From: Rhizopus arrhizus
Taxonomy: Eukaryota; Mucoromycota; Mucoromycetes; Mucorales; Rhizopodaceae
DNA length: 64,000 nucleotides
Direction of reading: 5' to 3'
NCBI GenBank assembly: GCA_024220505.1
Contig: JAKZZE010000004.1
Span: 620,001 to 684,000, forward strand
Part shown: one piece after another, positions 1 to 10,814 of the stretch
Position numbering within the stretch: position 1 is the first letter of the stretch
How the letters are laid out: each line of letters starts with the position of its first letter
Program-made: the position numbers and the translations under genes
The notes under the pieces: model-generated
The model's database searches: none
Told to the model about the DNA's origin: nothing
The model's input: only the letters and a program-made list of their open reading frames with translations

Positions 1-1180
1 TAATCACAAATTCAAAATAAGCCTTCATATTTATGGAAGGCATATGCCATTAAACAGAGTACTCAGTGAATAAGAGTATTGATCAAATTAAAATCACTTA
101 CCAAGATTTGACAATAAACACAGAGATTAGAAGATTCAAGTGTTTTATAGCAGTGGTGTATTTAATAGATTTGATTGCTTCAGATACCTTCAATATAGCT
201 GGCTCCTCCTTCGTTTCAGAGTCTTACATCCAGTACCATTTGTCATACTTGTTAAAACTTCAAATCTAAATTAGCAAGAAGAAATTAATCAATTGTTTCT
301 CTTGTAATTTTACTATTCAAAGCCAATGATATCATTTTTGCCCATGAAGAGGCTATTTAGATGAAACATAATGGTAAGGGCTGCTGCTGTACATTCTGGC
401 GTTTTGTATGTTAACGGGTTACTCGGGCTATCAATTAGGTTCAAGCTTGAGAAAAATGCAATCAGCATGACACAATTTATTGGATTGAATAGTTTAAAGA
501 AATCCAAAAAGAAGATTCAAAACAGCCAAGGTATTTTATACAGACATTGTCATTAGTTCCTTCAAGGATCGGCGCCAACTCTAGGATTAAATCCATCCTC
601 CAATGTGTCACTAGTCGAATTATGTCAGTAAACTCTGGTATACATGCAGTATACAATTGAATACTAATATTTCTTTGTGGTACTTTATTACTCAAATAAT
701 ATTTAAGGTTCCAAATTATCTCAAAGTTGGATACAAAAATAAAATTACAGTAACAGTATATTGTATGGTAAACTAAAAAGCATATCAGCAGTAAGATTGT
801 CTTTGCTTCATTTTTCTTGGCGTAAAACCTTTTTTAGTTTACCTTTGGTGAATTGAAATAGGCAATTTAAAAATTCATTCTTTAATCAAACACCATGCTA
901 TACAGATTATATCCATCCAGAGCCATTAGGTCTTTGCTGAAAAAAAGACCGTTATGACTGTAAAATGCAAATAGAAGGATCCTAGAGTTTTTCACGAAAA
1001 CCATATGAGTCATATCAAATGGAAAAAAAAAAAAGCTTGCAAGGAAAGTTTGGTTTGTACAAAGTATCAAATTATCAGATTCTAAAAGATTTCGTCTTTG
1101 AGTAACCTATCAACATAAAAAATATAGCCAATCAATAGTGAGCCAAGAGCTAAAATATCTCAGTGGTTTAAAAAGTATTT
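1..1180. other. Gene-poor left edge with decayed coding-like tracts
   Basis: No intact gene is visible. Minus-strand frames around 60-700 and 880-1070 read for 60-70 residues between stops with sensible residue composition, which suggests an old, frameshifted coding sequence or transposon, but no family is recognisable. The stretch is otherwise AT-rich with short A/T runs. Confidence 0.35.
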
Positions 1181-1234
1181 TTTTTTTTGAACCCTTTTTC
1201 ATTCCTCTTCCCTTTTTTAACAAGTAAAAAAAAA

Positions 1235-1865
1235 ATGTACCATCGTGTTATTCAAGTGATTTGTATCGGCTTAATTGCCCTTCAAAGCATGGGTCTTGCT
1301 CACTTTACAATGACTTATCCTTCCTCTCGCGGTTTCAATGAAGACCAAGAATCCATTTCTCCTTGTGGTGGATTCAATACGGCCAGTTCTGAGCGCGTTG
1401 TTTTACCTCTTCAAAATGCATTCGTCGAAATCAATTCTGGTCACACCTCTTATAGCTATGAAATCAATGCCATTACTGGTAACAGTACTGTTCAAGTTGG
1501 TAAAGGCAGCCGCAGTTACCCTCAAGCTGCATGCTTGCCTCTTCAATTGACTGATAGTATTAAAAATGGAACAAGCACCACCCTTCAAATTGTCTATAAT
1601 GGTGGTGATGGATTATTGTATCAGGTAAAAAAAGAAAAGGAAAACATCTTTTTGTGTATGATTTTCTAACTTTTTTGTAAAGTGTGTTGATGTTCTTTTT
1701 TCAAGCTCTGCTCCTAATTTTAATACAAGCGCTTGTGTTAATGCTGATGGATCAAGCACTGCAAGTAACAGCACGACAACGACAACAACAAGCAGTGCAT
1801 CATCTATGCATGTTGGGGGTGCTTTTACTTTCATGACCGCTTTGTTCACTTACTTGCTTATTTAA
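1235..1865 (+). CDS. BIM1-like (X325 family) GPI-anchored copper-binding protein
   Basis: Two exons, 1235-1624 and 1683-1865, encode about 190 aa; intron 1625-1682 has GTAAAA, a CTAAC branch motif and AAAG. I start at 1235 because it begins a clean signal peptide (residues 1-22) ending MGLA, followed by His23. An N-terminal histidine after cleavage is the copper-ligand position of LPMO-like BIM1/X325 proteins. HFTMTYPSSRG and SPCGG follow, typical of the family. Exon 2 opens with CVDV in the same frame, supporting the splice. A Ser/Thr-rich linker and hydrophobic tail (residues 160-190) look like a GPI signal. An in-frame ATG at 1187 would add 16 residues and spoil the signal peptide. BIM1 relatives act in copper acquisition or cell-wall copper chemistry rather than proven polysaccharide cleavage; the role here is inferred. 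The stop codon overlaps an AATAAA-like signal. Confidence 0.82.
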
Positions 1866-3550
1866 TAAATTATTTGAATAAAAGTTTAAAAAAATCTCTC
1901 TAATTGTTGAAATAAGAAACAGAACTCTAATAAACTGCACTGACTAATTCTTGTTTATTAAAGTAATATTGTTAGATATTTAACGCGTTAAGTATGTAAA
2001 GTGGGTTTGAATGGACTATCTAATAGATGTAAAATTGTCTTTTTCGTCACATTTGTTACTTTTCATTTCAGATTTTATAATATTGTTCGTACACGAATGA
2101 AACAGACTAAAATAATTAAAAGAACTGATAATCACTTTTCATTCTCATTTTAACAGAATATTTGCTACAAAAGATTCAGCAATATGCTAAGAGAATACTG
2201 TATTATAAAAGCTATAAGAAATCACCATGGGTTCAACAATTATTAACGATGTGCTTTGTCTAAGGGAAAAGCAAATTGGAATCAATAAGCAAAAAACTTC
2301 AGAATTTGCAAAGATGACTCTTAAAAAATTTCTAGAAATTAAAGATACATACAGTGGGACTGGTACTTGTAGTAGTAACTTCAGAATCTGTGGCTTTTCC
2401 TTTGCCTTTGAGCCTCTTTTGTGATCCACTCTGTAGAGTATTTTCCCTACCTATGATGGTGCTTCATACGTTAGACTAGCTGTTTACCTACATCAAGTTT
2501 GACAATGCAATTTACTTTTTCTTTTTCTAGCTGTTACAACGGGTTGGAAGTCGTCATCTAGGTTGTCTTCTACATATAGTTCAAACGAGTCTATAATAGT
2601 ATCAATTTTGTGGTCAGTGACATTTCGATCCATTATTAGATATGGGGCCTACCGTTTTCGCTCTTAGATGACTTCTTTTGATTTGAAGAGAATAAAGTGT
2701 CTTTTTGCTTTCCTTTCACTTTCCAATGTGTTTTTAGCATAACTTCAATTAAAAATGACGACTACTGTATATATTTAATAATTCTTTTTCATAGATTTGA
2801 TGAACATTATCAATTTTTTCCAAAACTTTCTTGTATGCCTTTTTGCCCAGTCTGATCTTTGAGTGCTTATATAACACGTCTTTTTAGATGATTTGCTGAT
2901 TCATCCCCAAGAATACAAGCGACCATTTGCAAGATGAATTGAAAAATACAGGACAAGTCAATAAAAAAGATAAAGGATAAAATAATTATGATTGAAATAA
3001 AGACAGCTTTTATTGGTTGACCGCAAAGCTCTTTCTATACCACAACATCTTCAGCATTAAAGTTATATACATACTCTTTTAATATTTTGTTTCATGGATC
3101 ATAGCAAATAATCACTGGTTACCTTGTAGCGCACTATATAAGCCTTCACACTCAGGAATCCCTGCATTTGGGCAATACCAGGTAATCTTAAACCCAGATG
3201 CTCTAGTCAAGGGAATCTTATTCTTTCCTAACTTGGCCTATTACTGCAGCTACTTGCTGATATATTCAAGTATATCAAAATATCTTGGCTGTTATTCATG
3301 TTTTTTGGTATTTGAGCCATTGGAGTTTTTATGGTTACGCTACCGTTATTTTGTGTTTTTTGTTTGCCTTTTAAATATGCATGAAAATAATCCAAGGGCC
3401 GAATAATAAATTCTTTATCGGCATTGTCAACGTTCGTTTCAAGCAATCTTTGGTTATTTTGATATACAAACTAAAAGGCATTTGTGTTAAATAGACTCAT
3501 TTGCAAATCTACTTTTTTGGATTTGTAAATTATGCATTCAATTAACCACG
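1866..3550. other. Intergenic region with decayed minus-strand coding tracts
   Basis: No intact gene. The minus strand keeps coding-like stretches near 2525-2640 (acidic, with ELYVEDNLDDD) and 3228-3480 (reading through LLETNVDNADKEF), separated by stops and frame changes. This looks like one or two eroded genes or transposon pieces. No transposase motif or terminal repeat could be recognised. Confidence 0.3.

Positions 3551-3590
<40 letters not shown>
3551..3590. repeat. Poly(A) tract, 40 nt
   Basis: An uninterrupted run of 40 A on the plus strand. It is one of several 25-41 nt homopolymer tracts in the window. No adjacent retroelement body is visible. Confidence 0.95.
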
Positions 3591-3592
<2 letters not shown>

Positions 3593-4219
3593 AAAGTCTA
3601 AAAAATGCACAAAAAATGCAAAAAAACCCTTTTAGATAAGTCGCATAGAAAGGTACTCTATTATTTTAGATAATTGAATCTTCCTCTTTAAAGATAGTTG
3701 AATTACTTGAACATACGACATTTACTCGAGGCTCTCGCAGTAGATTACAAAACATTACTCAAACTTTATTGAAAAAAGTGTTGGTTTAGATGGTTGTATA
3801 CTAGAAAATGAAAGGGGTTTATGTCATTATGAGTAATGTATCTATTCATACGTGATGTGAATTACAAAGAATTGATCGATAACAAGGGATGAACGTATGT
3901 CTATCTCTTCACTTTACTCTTACATGAGCTTAATGCGACTGAGTCACTTTGTTCTGGATAAAGGACAAATTTAAGCAAAGTGAACCGAATGATAAAGAAA
4001 ACTTAAAAAAATATATTTTGACACTGTTCGTGTTCGTTACCTTCAGAGAACTATTTGACATTCCCATTGATCGATTTGAAAGGTGCTTAACCAACAAGTA
4101 TACATAAGGAGAGGTAATGAAAATGAATAAAAGTATAGTCTATTCTTTTATGTATTCGTTGCTTATGCAAATCAATGCAAAAAAAAAAAAAAAACGTAAA
4201 TTAGGATTCAACGAAATGC

Positions 4220-4221
<2 letters not shown>
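3591..4221. other. AT-rich spacer, nothing recognisable
   Basis: No open frame or RNA gene is visible between the poly(A) tract and the TA microsatellite. Confidence 0.5.

Positions 4222-4254
<33 letters not shown>
4222..4254. repeat. (TA)n microsatellite
   Basis: About 16 perfect AT/TA units, followed directly by a run of 13 A. Simple sequence only. Confidence 0.95.
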
Positions 4255-4259
<5 letters not shown>

Positions 4260-4523
4260 AAAAAAAAGCAGCTAAATAATAATGCGCTGATCGTATAATC
4301 CATGTAAACATATGATTAATGTGTAACTTGATTCCCTTTTTAGTATAAAATTCCTTGTCATTGAGAGGAAGCCAGTGGTTTGGGAGCGAATGGGAATTGT
4401 TTTACGTATTCAAACAATCATGTCATGTTTGTATGTAAAAAGGAAGTTTATGTATAAAATATGGTTTCTAGAAGGTTCTTACAATTCAAAACTTTTATTA
4501 TAAAAAAAAAGTTTAGTAACAAT

Positions 4524-4977
4524 CTAGGGTATCTTTTGTTGTTCATTATCATTCGGTGTAATTAATGGTGATGAAATATCTGTGAGGGTTTCTTCTTCCT
4601 TTGAAGGAGATAACATGGGAGTTGGATTGTTAGCAAGACTCTGAGCCAGCAGAGCTTCATTCATATGAAGTAATGATTGAAGATATTCAGGCGATGGACC
4701 CGTAGTTGGTTGTAATACATTAGGAAGTAACTGTGGTTGTGGTTGTTGCTGCTGCTTTATATTACTGTTATCTGTTGGTATATCAAGTGAACCTAACCAT
4801 CCAATACCTGCTCCACTATATTAAAAAAGAGATTATTTTTTTTTTTTTGACATTTTCTAAATTTACAAACCTCTCTTCCCATTCTTGACCCATTCTTTGC
4901 ATGACAACTTTAAGATTTTCTCTTTGACGTTCTAATTCCTCCAAGTTCTTGTCATAATCAATTAAAGTTTTATCCAT
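4524..4977 (-). CDS. Small hypothetical protein, N-terminal coiled coil and Q/P-rich middle
   Basis: Two exons on the minus strand, 4977-4871 and 4815-4524, with a 55-nt intron (4816-4870; GTTTGT donor, ATATAG acceptor), give 132 aa. Residues 1-36 (MDKTLIDYDKNLEELERQ...) are a charged helix likely to form a coiled coil. A QQQQPQPQ stretch follows, then a helical segment LQSLLHMNEALLAQSL and an acidic tail. The splice joins two frames without a stop and codon choice is normal for the window, so I regard it as a real gene. I do not recognise the family. Function is unknown; an adaptor or complex subunit is possible but only a guess. Confidence 0.6.
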
Positions 4978-6621
4978 AGAAATAATAATAATAATAAAAG
5001 AGCGAGAGAGAGAGAGAAAGGGAAAATAAAAGAATTTTTTTTATAAAAAAGGAACAAAAAAAAAAAGTTATTTACATCGGCGTTTTTTACACATTTTAAA
5101 GATCGAATAAAAATTCAACTTTGTAGTCTCACTCCCTCCCCCCCCCTTTTTAATTCTTTCATGTTCCATTCGATCTCATCGTAAGAATAAAAAATTTCTG
5201 AAAAAGGAAAAAAAAGGAAGAATGTTCTTCCTTATTGTACATGTTTATACCAGATGAAAAAGATTAATTAGACTTGGTTACTATGAGGATAAAAGAATGT
5301 ATTATTTAATTTAATAAAATTATAAGCAAGTATAAGGCTTGTTGATAAATTAACTCATGTCTATAAGATTAATAAAGAAATATAAAAGCATAAATGACTC
5401 AAAAGCAAAATGATTTCAACACAATCTCTGTTAAGGAAAGTATTTTAAATGCCTTTGATCTAATTGCCTTTTTTGGTAATTTGAGTTGATGATAGCTCCT
5501 TGTTCAATCTTGTTTAATCATTACACATTCGATCCATTCAAAGAAAAGGGACACATCAGGTTTTATTAAGTGAATTGTTCAAGACAGAACAATGGACTGA
5601 GATCCTAATAGATTAGCTACAATAAGAAAAGCCTACAAAAGTATACTTTTGTATATACAGAACTGATGCTATATTTACATCAATATCATTCTTTATTCTT
5701 CTTTTATTAGCAGCTTCTAGAACCTTACTAGGGGTCTAGTTTACCAGGATTATGCTTTGTGAATTCGTTGCAGAGATGTCATAATTGATGTTATGCTCGT
5801 GAATTCTCTTTTATTACCCAACAATAAATCAACCTTAAACTCTTTATTATTACTTTCGATTATCATAAATAGTATCGTCTTGACTATATCAAATGTTTAC
5901 ATCTTAATATAATCTCTTTATTGTCAGGAACCCAATTTTGAAAAAGATAATCCCCATTCAAAACGATTTATCTCATTAAGGTAGAGATGAGTCTGACACA
6001 AGCGTATCATACATTTAATAGACATAACAAAAGGCTTCTTTTGTTTACTTTTATGAATAAACAAAGTAGAAAAAATAAAGAGTCTGATTCTAAAAATCTA
6101 CCTAATTGTCAAAGATAGAAAGTGTTCTGAATTTGAAACAAAATTATATCCAACATCAAATAAGAAAAGGAAATTAATACGATTAAAGAGTATTTTATTT
6201 ATCTGAGAATTAAAATAACCCAATTGAGCACATAATGGAAATTATTGTATTGCCCGGGTCAGATCAAGAGATGGTTAAAGAGCTAAAAAACCTTTTTGAT
6301 AGGCAAAAAGGGATAAAGGATAAAGATGAGAAGATGAAGAAGATACAGTAACAAACGATACGAGATTAATTGGAGCTGAACCAATGCAATAGTTTAGTAC
6401 CCAAGGAAATTAATACAGTGTTTCGTGTTAGAAATTACTAAAAATCAGCAGCTAAAATAAAAAATAAAAATTGTACGGCTAATAAAAGATTTTCATGCCG
6501 AATAAAATGTGCTGTTAAACAACAAGATTTTCTGTTGCTCAATAAAATGTTTTTATCATCATTGCAAATATTATAAACACAATAAAAAAACACTCGATAT
6601 CATAAAATGGGTTGAAAGGCT

Positions 6622-6626
<5 letters not shown>
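4978..6626. other. AT-rich intergenic region
   Basis: An AAT repeat (about 4981-4996) and a GA-rich run (about 5003-5020) lie just upstream of the small gene at 4524-4977 and may be in its 5' leader. The rest, about 1.5 kb, shows no coding frame of note on either strand. Confidence 0.5.

Positions 6627-6664
<38 letters not shown>
6627..6664. repeat. Poly(T) tract, 38 nt
   Basis: Continuous T run. An apparent open frame across it is low-complexity Phe and is not a gene. Confidence 0.95.
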
Positions 6665-6667
<3 letters not shown>

Positions 6668-7247
6668 GTAGCACTATTTTTTGCTTTCTTTAGCTGTTTC
6701 ATGGTTTATACAGAAATAGCTTAATATGCCTTGGCATTCTTTTGCTTTCTTCTTGAAAAAGGATATGAATACTCTACTAACCGGTGGTTCTTTTTACAAG
6801 AAAAAGTTTATTTTGCTGCTTCTTACTAAAGTAACGCCACTTCTAACGATTTTCTATGAGATCGACCAGATTTAGCAGGGCAAAAAGCCCTGTCCAACGA
6901 AATAGGATTATCTATTATATTTATTATACGATTTGGAGGAGCTTCTTGATGGCGTGGTGTCCGAAGATGAAGATGAATCTTCCCACGATATGGCGTTGGT
7001 TGTGGAAGAGATTGAACTAGGGGGACACAACTATCTCATATGGTTTGGACTTCAACTAAATACAAACCAAAGCAGGTCGTCCAATTTATTTCTCTGCTTC
7101 AAAATAAAAAATTACAAAATTCGCAGAAGCTGCTTCATAGACACGAATCGAAATCAACAGGGCCTATAAATTTCACAAACAATAGAAAAAGACTGAAGGG
7201 ACGATAATACAGGTTATAGACTTGCGACTGAGATCAAAAATACACGT
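6665..7247. other. Spacer with a short acidic ORF remnant
   Basis: Around 6933-7060 the plus strand reads through an acidic segment (DGVVSEDEDESSHD) and then loses coding character. A GGGC(4-5 nt)GCCC hairpin-like motif lies at about 6875-6890. Most likely transposon-derived debris; no family assigned. Confidence 0.3.
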
Positions 7248-8133
7248 TGCTAAAGTTTTATGATACCTCTTGCTCTGACTTCGTGAGGTGGTAGATTAAG
7301 TTTGAGCAGATGCCAAACATGCTTTATATGATTTAAATCTGGACTTTGAGCATACCAATAATCTATATACCTTACACTGATACCGCGTACCTATACAGTT
7401 ATGATTTTTAATTTATGCTTTACGCCGCTATCACTCTGAAGGTATACATCATACGTCTTCAAATGATGGTACTTTATCGTATTCATGTAAATAATGCTAA
7501 GTATATGAAGATAAGTCGTTGAGTTTATGTTACCATCATAAAGCTGACGTGTCTAAACTGGTCCCTGAGTAGCTATGTGACAACACATATTCATCCTACC
7601 GCTGCTGTGCTTTACTGTAATGTCGATGTGATGAGGGAGCAAAATGCCATTTTATACTATTCTATGCTACTTTACTCCATCTGATCACTAGATGCTAATC
7701 TTTGCTTCAGCTGAGAACGCTACTGGTCGTCACTCTTGACTTGACTAGTTGCGATGCCTTTTTGCTCAGGTCATCTGCTTTTTTTCAATGATCCTTTTTT
7801 AAAAATGCCTTCTTTTTTCTTAGCACTCGGTGGAAGTTTATGGATCTCAGCGCGTTTACTCCTGAACGATACGTCAGCGAGTAAACAAACTTACCTAACT
7901 CCCTGAATAACTCTTTTGCTATTGTCAGAGACAATAGCATGTCTGCCAGCCTGTAGGTATGACTTTTGTGGAAAAAGCTTTCCGACATGTCTTTTAACCG
8001 TGCTAGAATGAACGTAGTATTCATCTAAAATATCTTCTGGCTTCATGCTCTTTAGTAATGTATCTTTTATGTTGGGGTTGCTTTTCATTGGTATAGATTT
8101 AGGCATAATGTTGCAAAGTAGTGAGAGAAATTG

Positions 8134-8137
<4 letters not shown>
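7248..8137 (-). pseudogene. Decayed Tc1/mariner transposase, truncated copy 1
   Basis: The minus strand carries the N-terminal helix-turn-helix part (MPKSIPMKS...EDILDEYYVHSSTVKR, starting near 8105) and, much further on, the signature YAQSPDLNHIKHVW near 7345-7300, which matches the third acidic block of Tc1 transposases. Between them are stops and frame changes. It aligns with the complete element at 17222-18861 over nearly all its length but lacks about 49 bp near 7925, where the other copy has extra sequence at about 18243-18292. It lacks the C-terminal end, and similarity stops at a poly(A) run at 8137. No terminal inverted repeats are visible, so this copy is dead and truncated at both ends. 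Confidence 0.75.

Positions 8138-8177
<40 letters not shown>
8137..8177. repeat. Poly(A) tract, 41 nt
   Basis: Uninterrupted A run that marks the point where the truncated Tc1-like copy loses similarity to the complete element. Confidence 0.95.
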
Positions 8178-8180
<3 letters not shown>

Positions 8181-8959
8181 AGAAAAAGGCCAATTCACAT
8201 AACCCACTACAATTTTTAGCTCTCTGATTTTTGTCTTTTCTAACGCTAAAGACTATAATTATACAAGGACAATAAGCTCAAAAGAAAGAAGAGCAGTTGA
8301 AGATATTTATAAACAAGATAGATGCATGCTTTTAACTCTTGTTTGAATGAAAACTTATTTAGTGTACGCTAAGTAAAGTTTAACATTTAGTTATTATAAG
8401 TAAATAGAAAGAGATTTTTAGGACAAAGATCATTGACCTTTTATGAATAAAATGAACCATTATCTCGATAATTACAAGAAAGAATATATGATTGATTTCA
8501 TAGTGAAGCTTATTATAGTTTAGATGCTATTAGAAAGACTTGAAGGTGAACTATACACACGTTCTCCTTCTCTCTTTTGTTTTTAAAAGACCTGCAAAAA
8601 AGGAGCAAAGAAAAATGTGCGTGTATTGCTTACAAGATCCTATGTACCTAAAAGATCTACTCAGCAATTGAGAAAAAAAGCTTTACCACACCAATTTAAA
8701 ATAACGTCTTGTCTATCTCTTCACATGTGATCTTGTAAGAATGATTTAATTGGCTAATAAAAGGATATGGTTGACTTGTAGTACAAATCCTTTTATTGTT
8801 TCATGACAACTTATGCAGAAAAAAACGAGTTTACCAAAGAAATGCAAAATATAATGTGTGGTGAAAAAAGTAAAAAATCATTACAAACAATCTGCTTAAA
8901 GTTCTTTTAAAAGGTAGAAGAGGACATACTTAGATGAAGTTAGTAACGAAGTAATGAAT
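8178..8959. other. AT-rich spacer, nothing recognisable
   Basis: About 780 nt between two transposon relics with no supported gene, RNA or repeat. Confidence 0.5.
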
Positions 8960-10095
8960 TTTATTGAGAATATGTCGTTTCGATTGTTTAGTTTGACAAA
9001 TCTTTACAAGTACATTAAAAATATAAAAAAACCCCAGAGTTTTGAACTAGCATGAAGGAACTCTATCTTAAGAAGAAGACTACAGAGTACAACGTACACA
9101 TAGGCAAAGGCCGCAAACGATACTTTATTTTTTAAAAGAAAGCCTACGAAACCAAAAGATGTTGCTAAAGCTACAGATATTAAGTACAACACTGTACGCA
9201 AGTGGAGACAAGTATATGATACGATTTCAAAAAACAAAAACAAAAAAAATGCATCTCAAACAGACCTGTCAGTTTTATTAAATGACCAACCTAATGATTA
9301 TCTGGTCAACTCTGAATGATTAATCCAAAGCTTTAATGGATTAAAAAATTAAAAGTGGCAGAATTTATAAATGATAAATGCAATCCTATTGCTAAGAATA
9401 GCGAGAAAAATCTAATAGCTTATGCGATTTGAGTTGAAAAATGGCTGCAGATAGGAATATATTGCCTTCAAAATTATGTGTTTATGATAAATCATTGTTT
9501 GATATTAAGATGCATCGCGAAAGAGCTTTTGATACCATCGTGGTTCACTAGCTGTTGTTACAATTTTATCGACAAAAGCTGTATCATGCAATGTTCTTCA
9601 TGCAATTTCTGTAGTGAACGTCGTAAATATGAATTGGAGAGAACTAGGGAATATTAAAAAAGTTGTGGGGCTATAAAGTGAAAGGAGCCTGAAGATAGTT
9701 CGCCCATTTCAGCTGACTGTTACATGTAATTTATTGATGGTACATCGGATATGAGAAATGAGCTTCCTAAAATAAAAGGGTCTTATATCTTTATGGATAA
9801 CGCTTCAGTTCATGCGCTTGAAATCACTGAACCAATTACCATATAGAAGAGGCTATGCACCCATATATCTTTCTTAGTATCCAGAACTTAATCCCACTGA
9901 TCAGTTTTGACTATTGTCAAAGGAAAAGTTAAACGAGGTAAGCTTAGTGATATCAAAAGCCTTGATACAAGAATTATTTACGCTTATGGTGCAATTTCCC
10001 TTCAATATTTTCAAAATTTTATCCAGAATTATGTGGACCTACTTGAGAACTGTTTAAATGAAGTTTCCATATGATTACCTTAGTCAAAGTTTAAT
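8960..10095 (+). pseudogene. Decayed IS630/Tc1-type DDE transposase
   Basis: Plus-strand frames, broken by many stops and shifts, preserve an N-terminal helix-turn-helix (PKDVAKATDIKYNTVRKW, about 9155-9210), a strand with the second catalytic Asp (YIFMDNASVHAL, about 9785-9820), and a following block with an ELNPTDQFW-like motif (about 9880-9910) that holds the third acidic position region. The order and spacing fit the IS630-Tc1-mariner superfamily. It differs in sequence from the Tc1-like element at 17222-18861, so it is a second family. No intact ends were found. Confidence 0.7.
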
Positions 10096-10320
10096 TAAAA
10101 ATAACTTGTTTTACAAAAAAAATTGAATGGGCTCTTTCTCTCGTCCTTACTCAATAAAGAGGTTCAAGAGACCAATCGATTGTTTGACTCATTTGCTAGT
10201 TTTATTTATTGAGAGACATAACATGCCTATTCCACAGATATACTGAAATAAGAAGACGGAGAAAATACATGGCATTATTAAGGCGGTCGAATAGGGGCAA
10301 AGTCCTCTAGCAAAATGGTC

Positions 10321-10480
10321 AAGTTCTTTCTGTTCGATTAATCTCTCATCTGGTGGCACTAGTTCCAATTTCCATGGTCGTTTTCTGTTTGTTTATTCGT
10401 GGGCTTAAGCCCTGCCATTCAAAGTGTTTCTTATGATGACCAGCTAAAAATGCGGTATCGAAATAAAATCATACACAAAA
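10321..10480. repeat. Dispersed repeat, copy A
   Basis: About 160 bp closely similar (mostly substitutions, a few small indels) to 26934-27097. Shared blocks include TTTTCTGTTTGTTT, AAGCCCTG and GATGACCAG, and both copies end in CATACACAAAA and an A run. On the minus strand copy A reads for about 30 codons without a stop (HHKKHFEWQGLSPR...), so it may be a fragment of a transposon gene. Confidence 0.75.
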
Positions 10481-10814
10481 AAAAAAAAAAATTAAGAGGT
10501 CATAGGGAAATCAAATTCTAAATTTAGACTGTATCTCGATCATAACCTTTTTAGTCAGACATCAGCATGAAAATTATGGTTGCTAGGAACTTTTTGTTCA
10601 AAGAAGTGGTTAATTTAATTTGAATTGATTGACCAAATTATTTTTAAATAGACAATTAAAAAAGTTTCCTTTTTTAACAAATTTTGATTCAAAGAATAAA
10701 AATTTATATTTTTAAACAAATCTCTAATTGAGACCGAAAACATTGTATTGGATCAATTGTAACCGACTAAGGAAAAAAGAATAAAAATAATGTCTTGGCA
10801 GGACACTAAATTAT
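10481..10814. other. Upstream region of the 10815 gene
   Basis: AT-rich, with no supported feature beyond its likely promoter role for the gene that starts at 10815. No clear TATA box could be assigned. Confidence 0.4.

Noticed and set aside
2187..2429. Overlapping 80-codon (minus) and 65-codon (plus) frames
   Set aside because: Mutually overlapping on opposite strands, no recognisable domain, set in decayed DNA.
6509..6724. 71-codon frame across a poly(T) run
   Set aside because: Mostly phenylalanine from the homopolymer; no coding character outside it.
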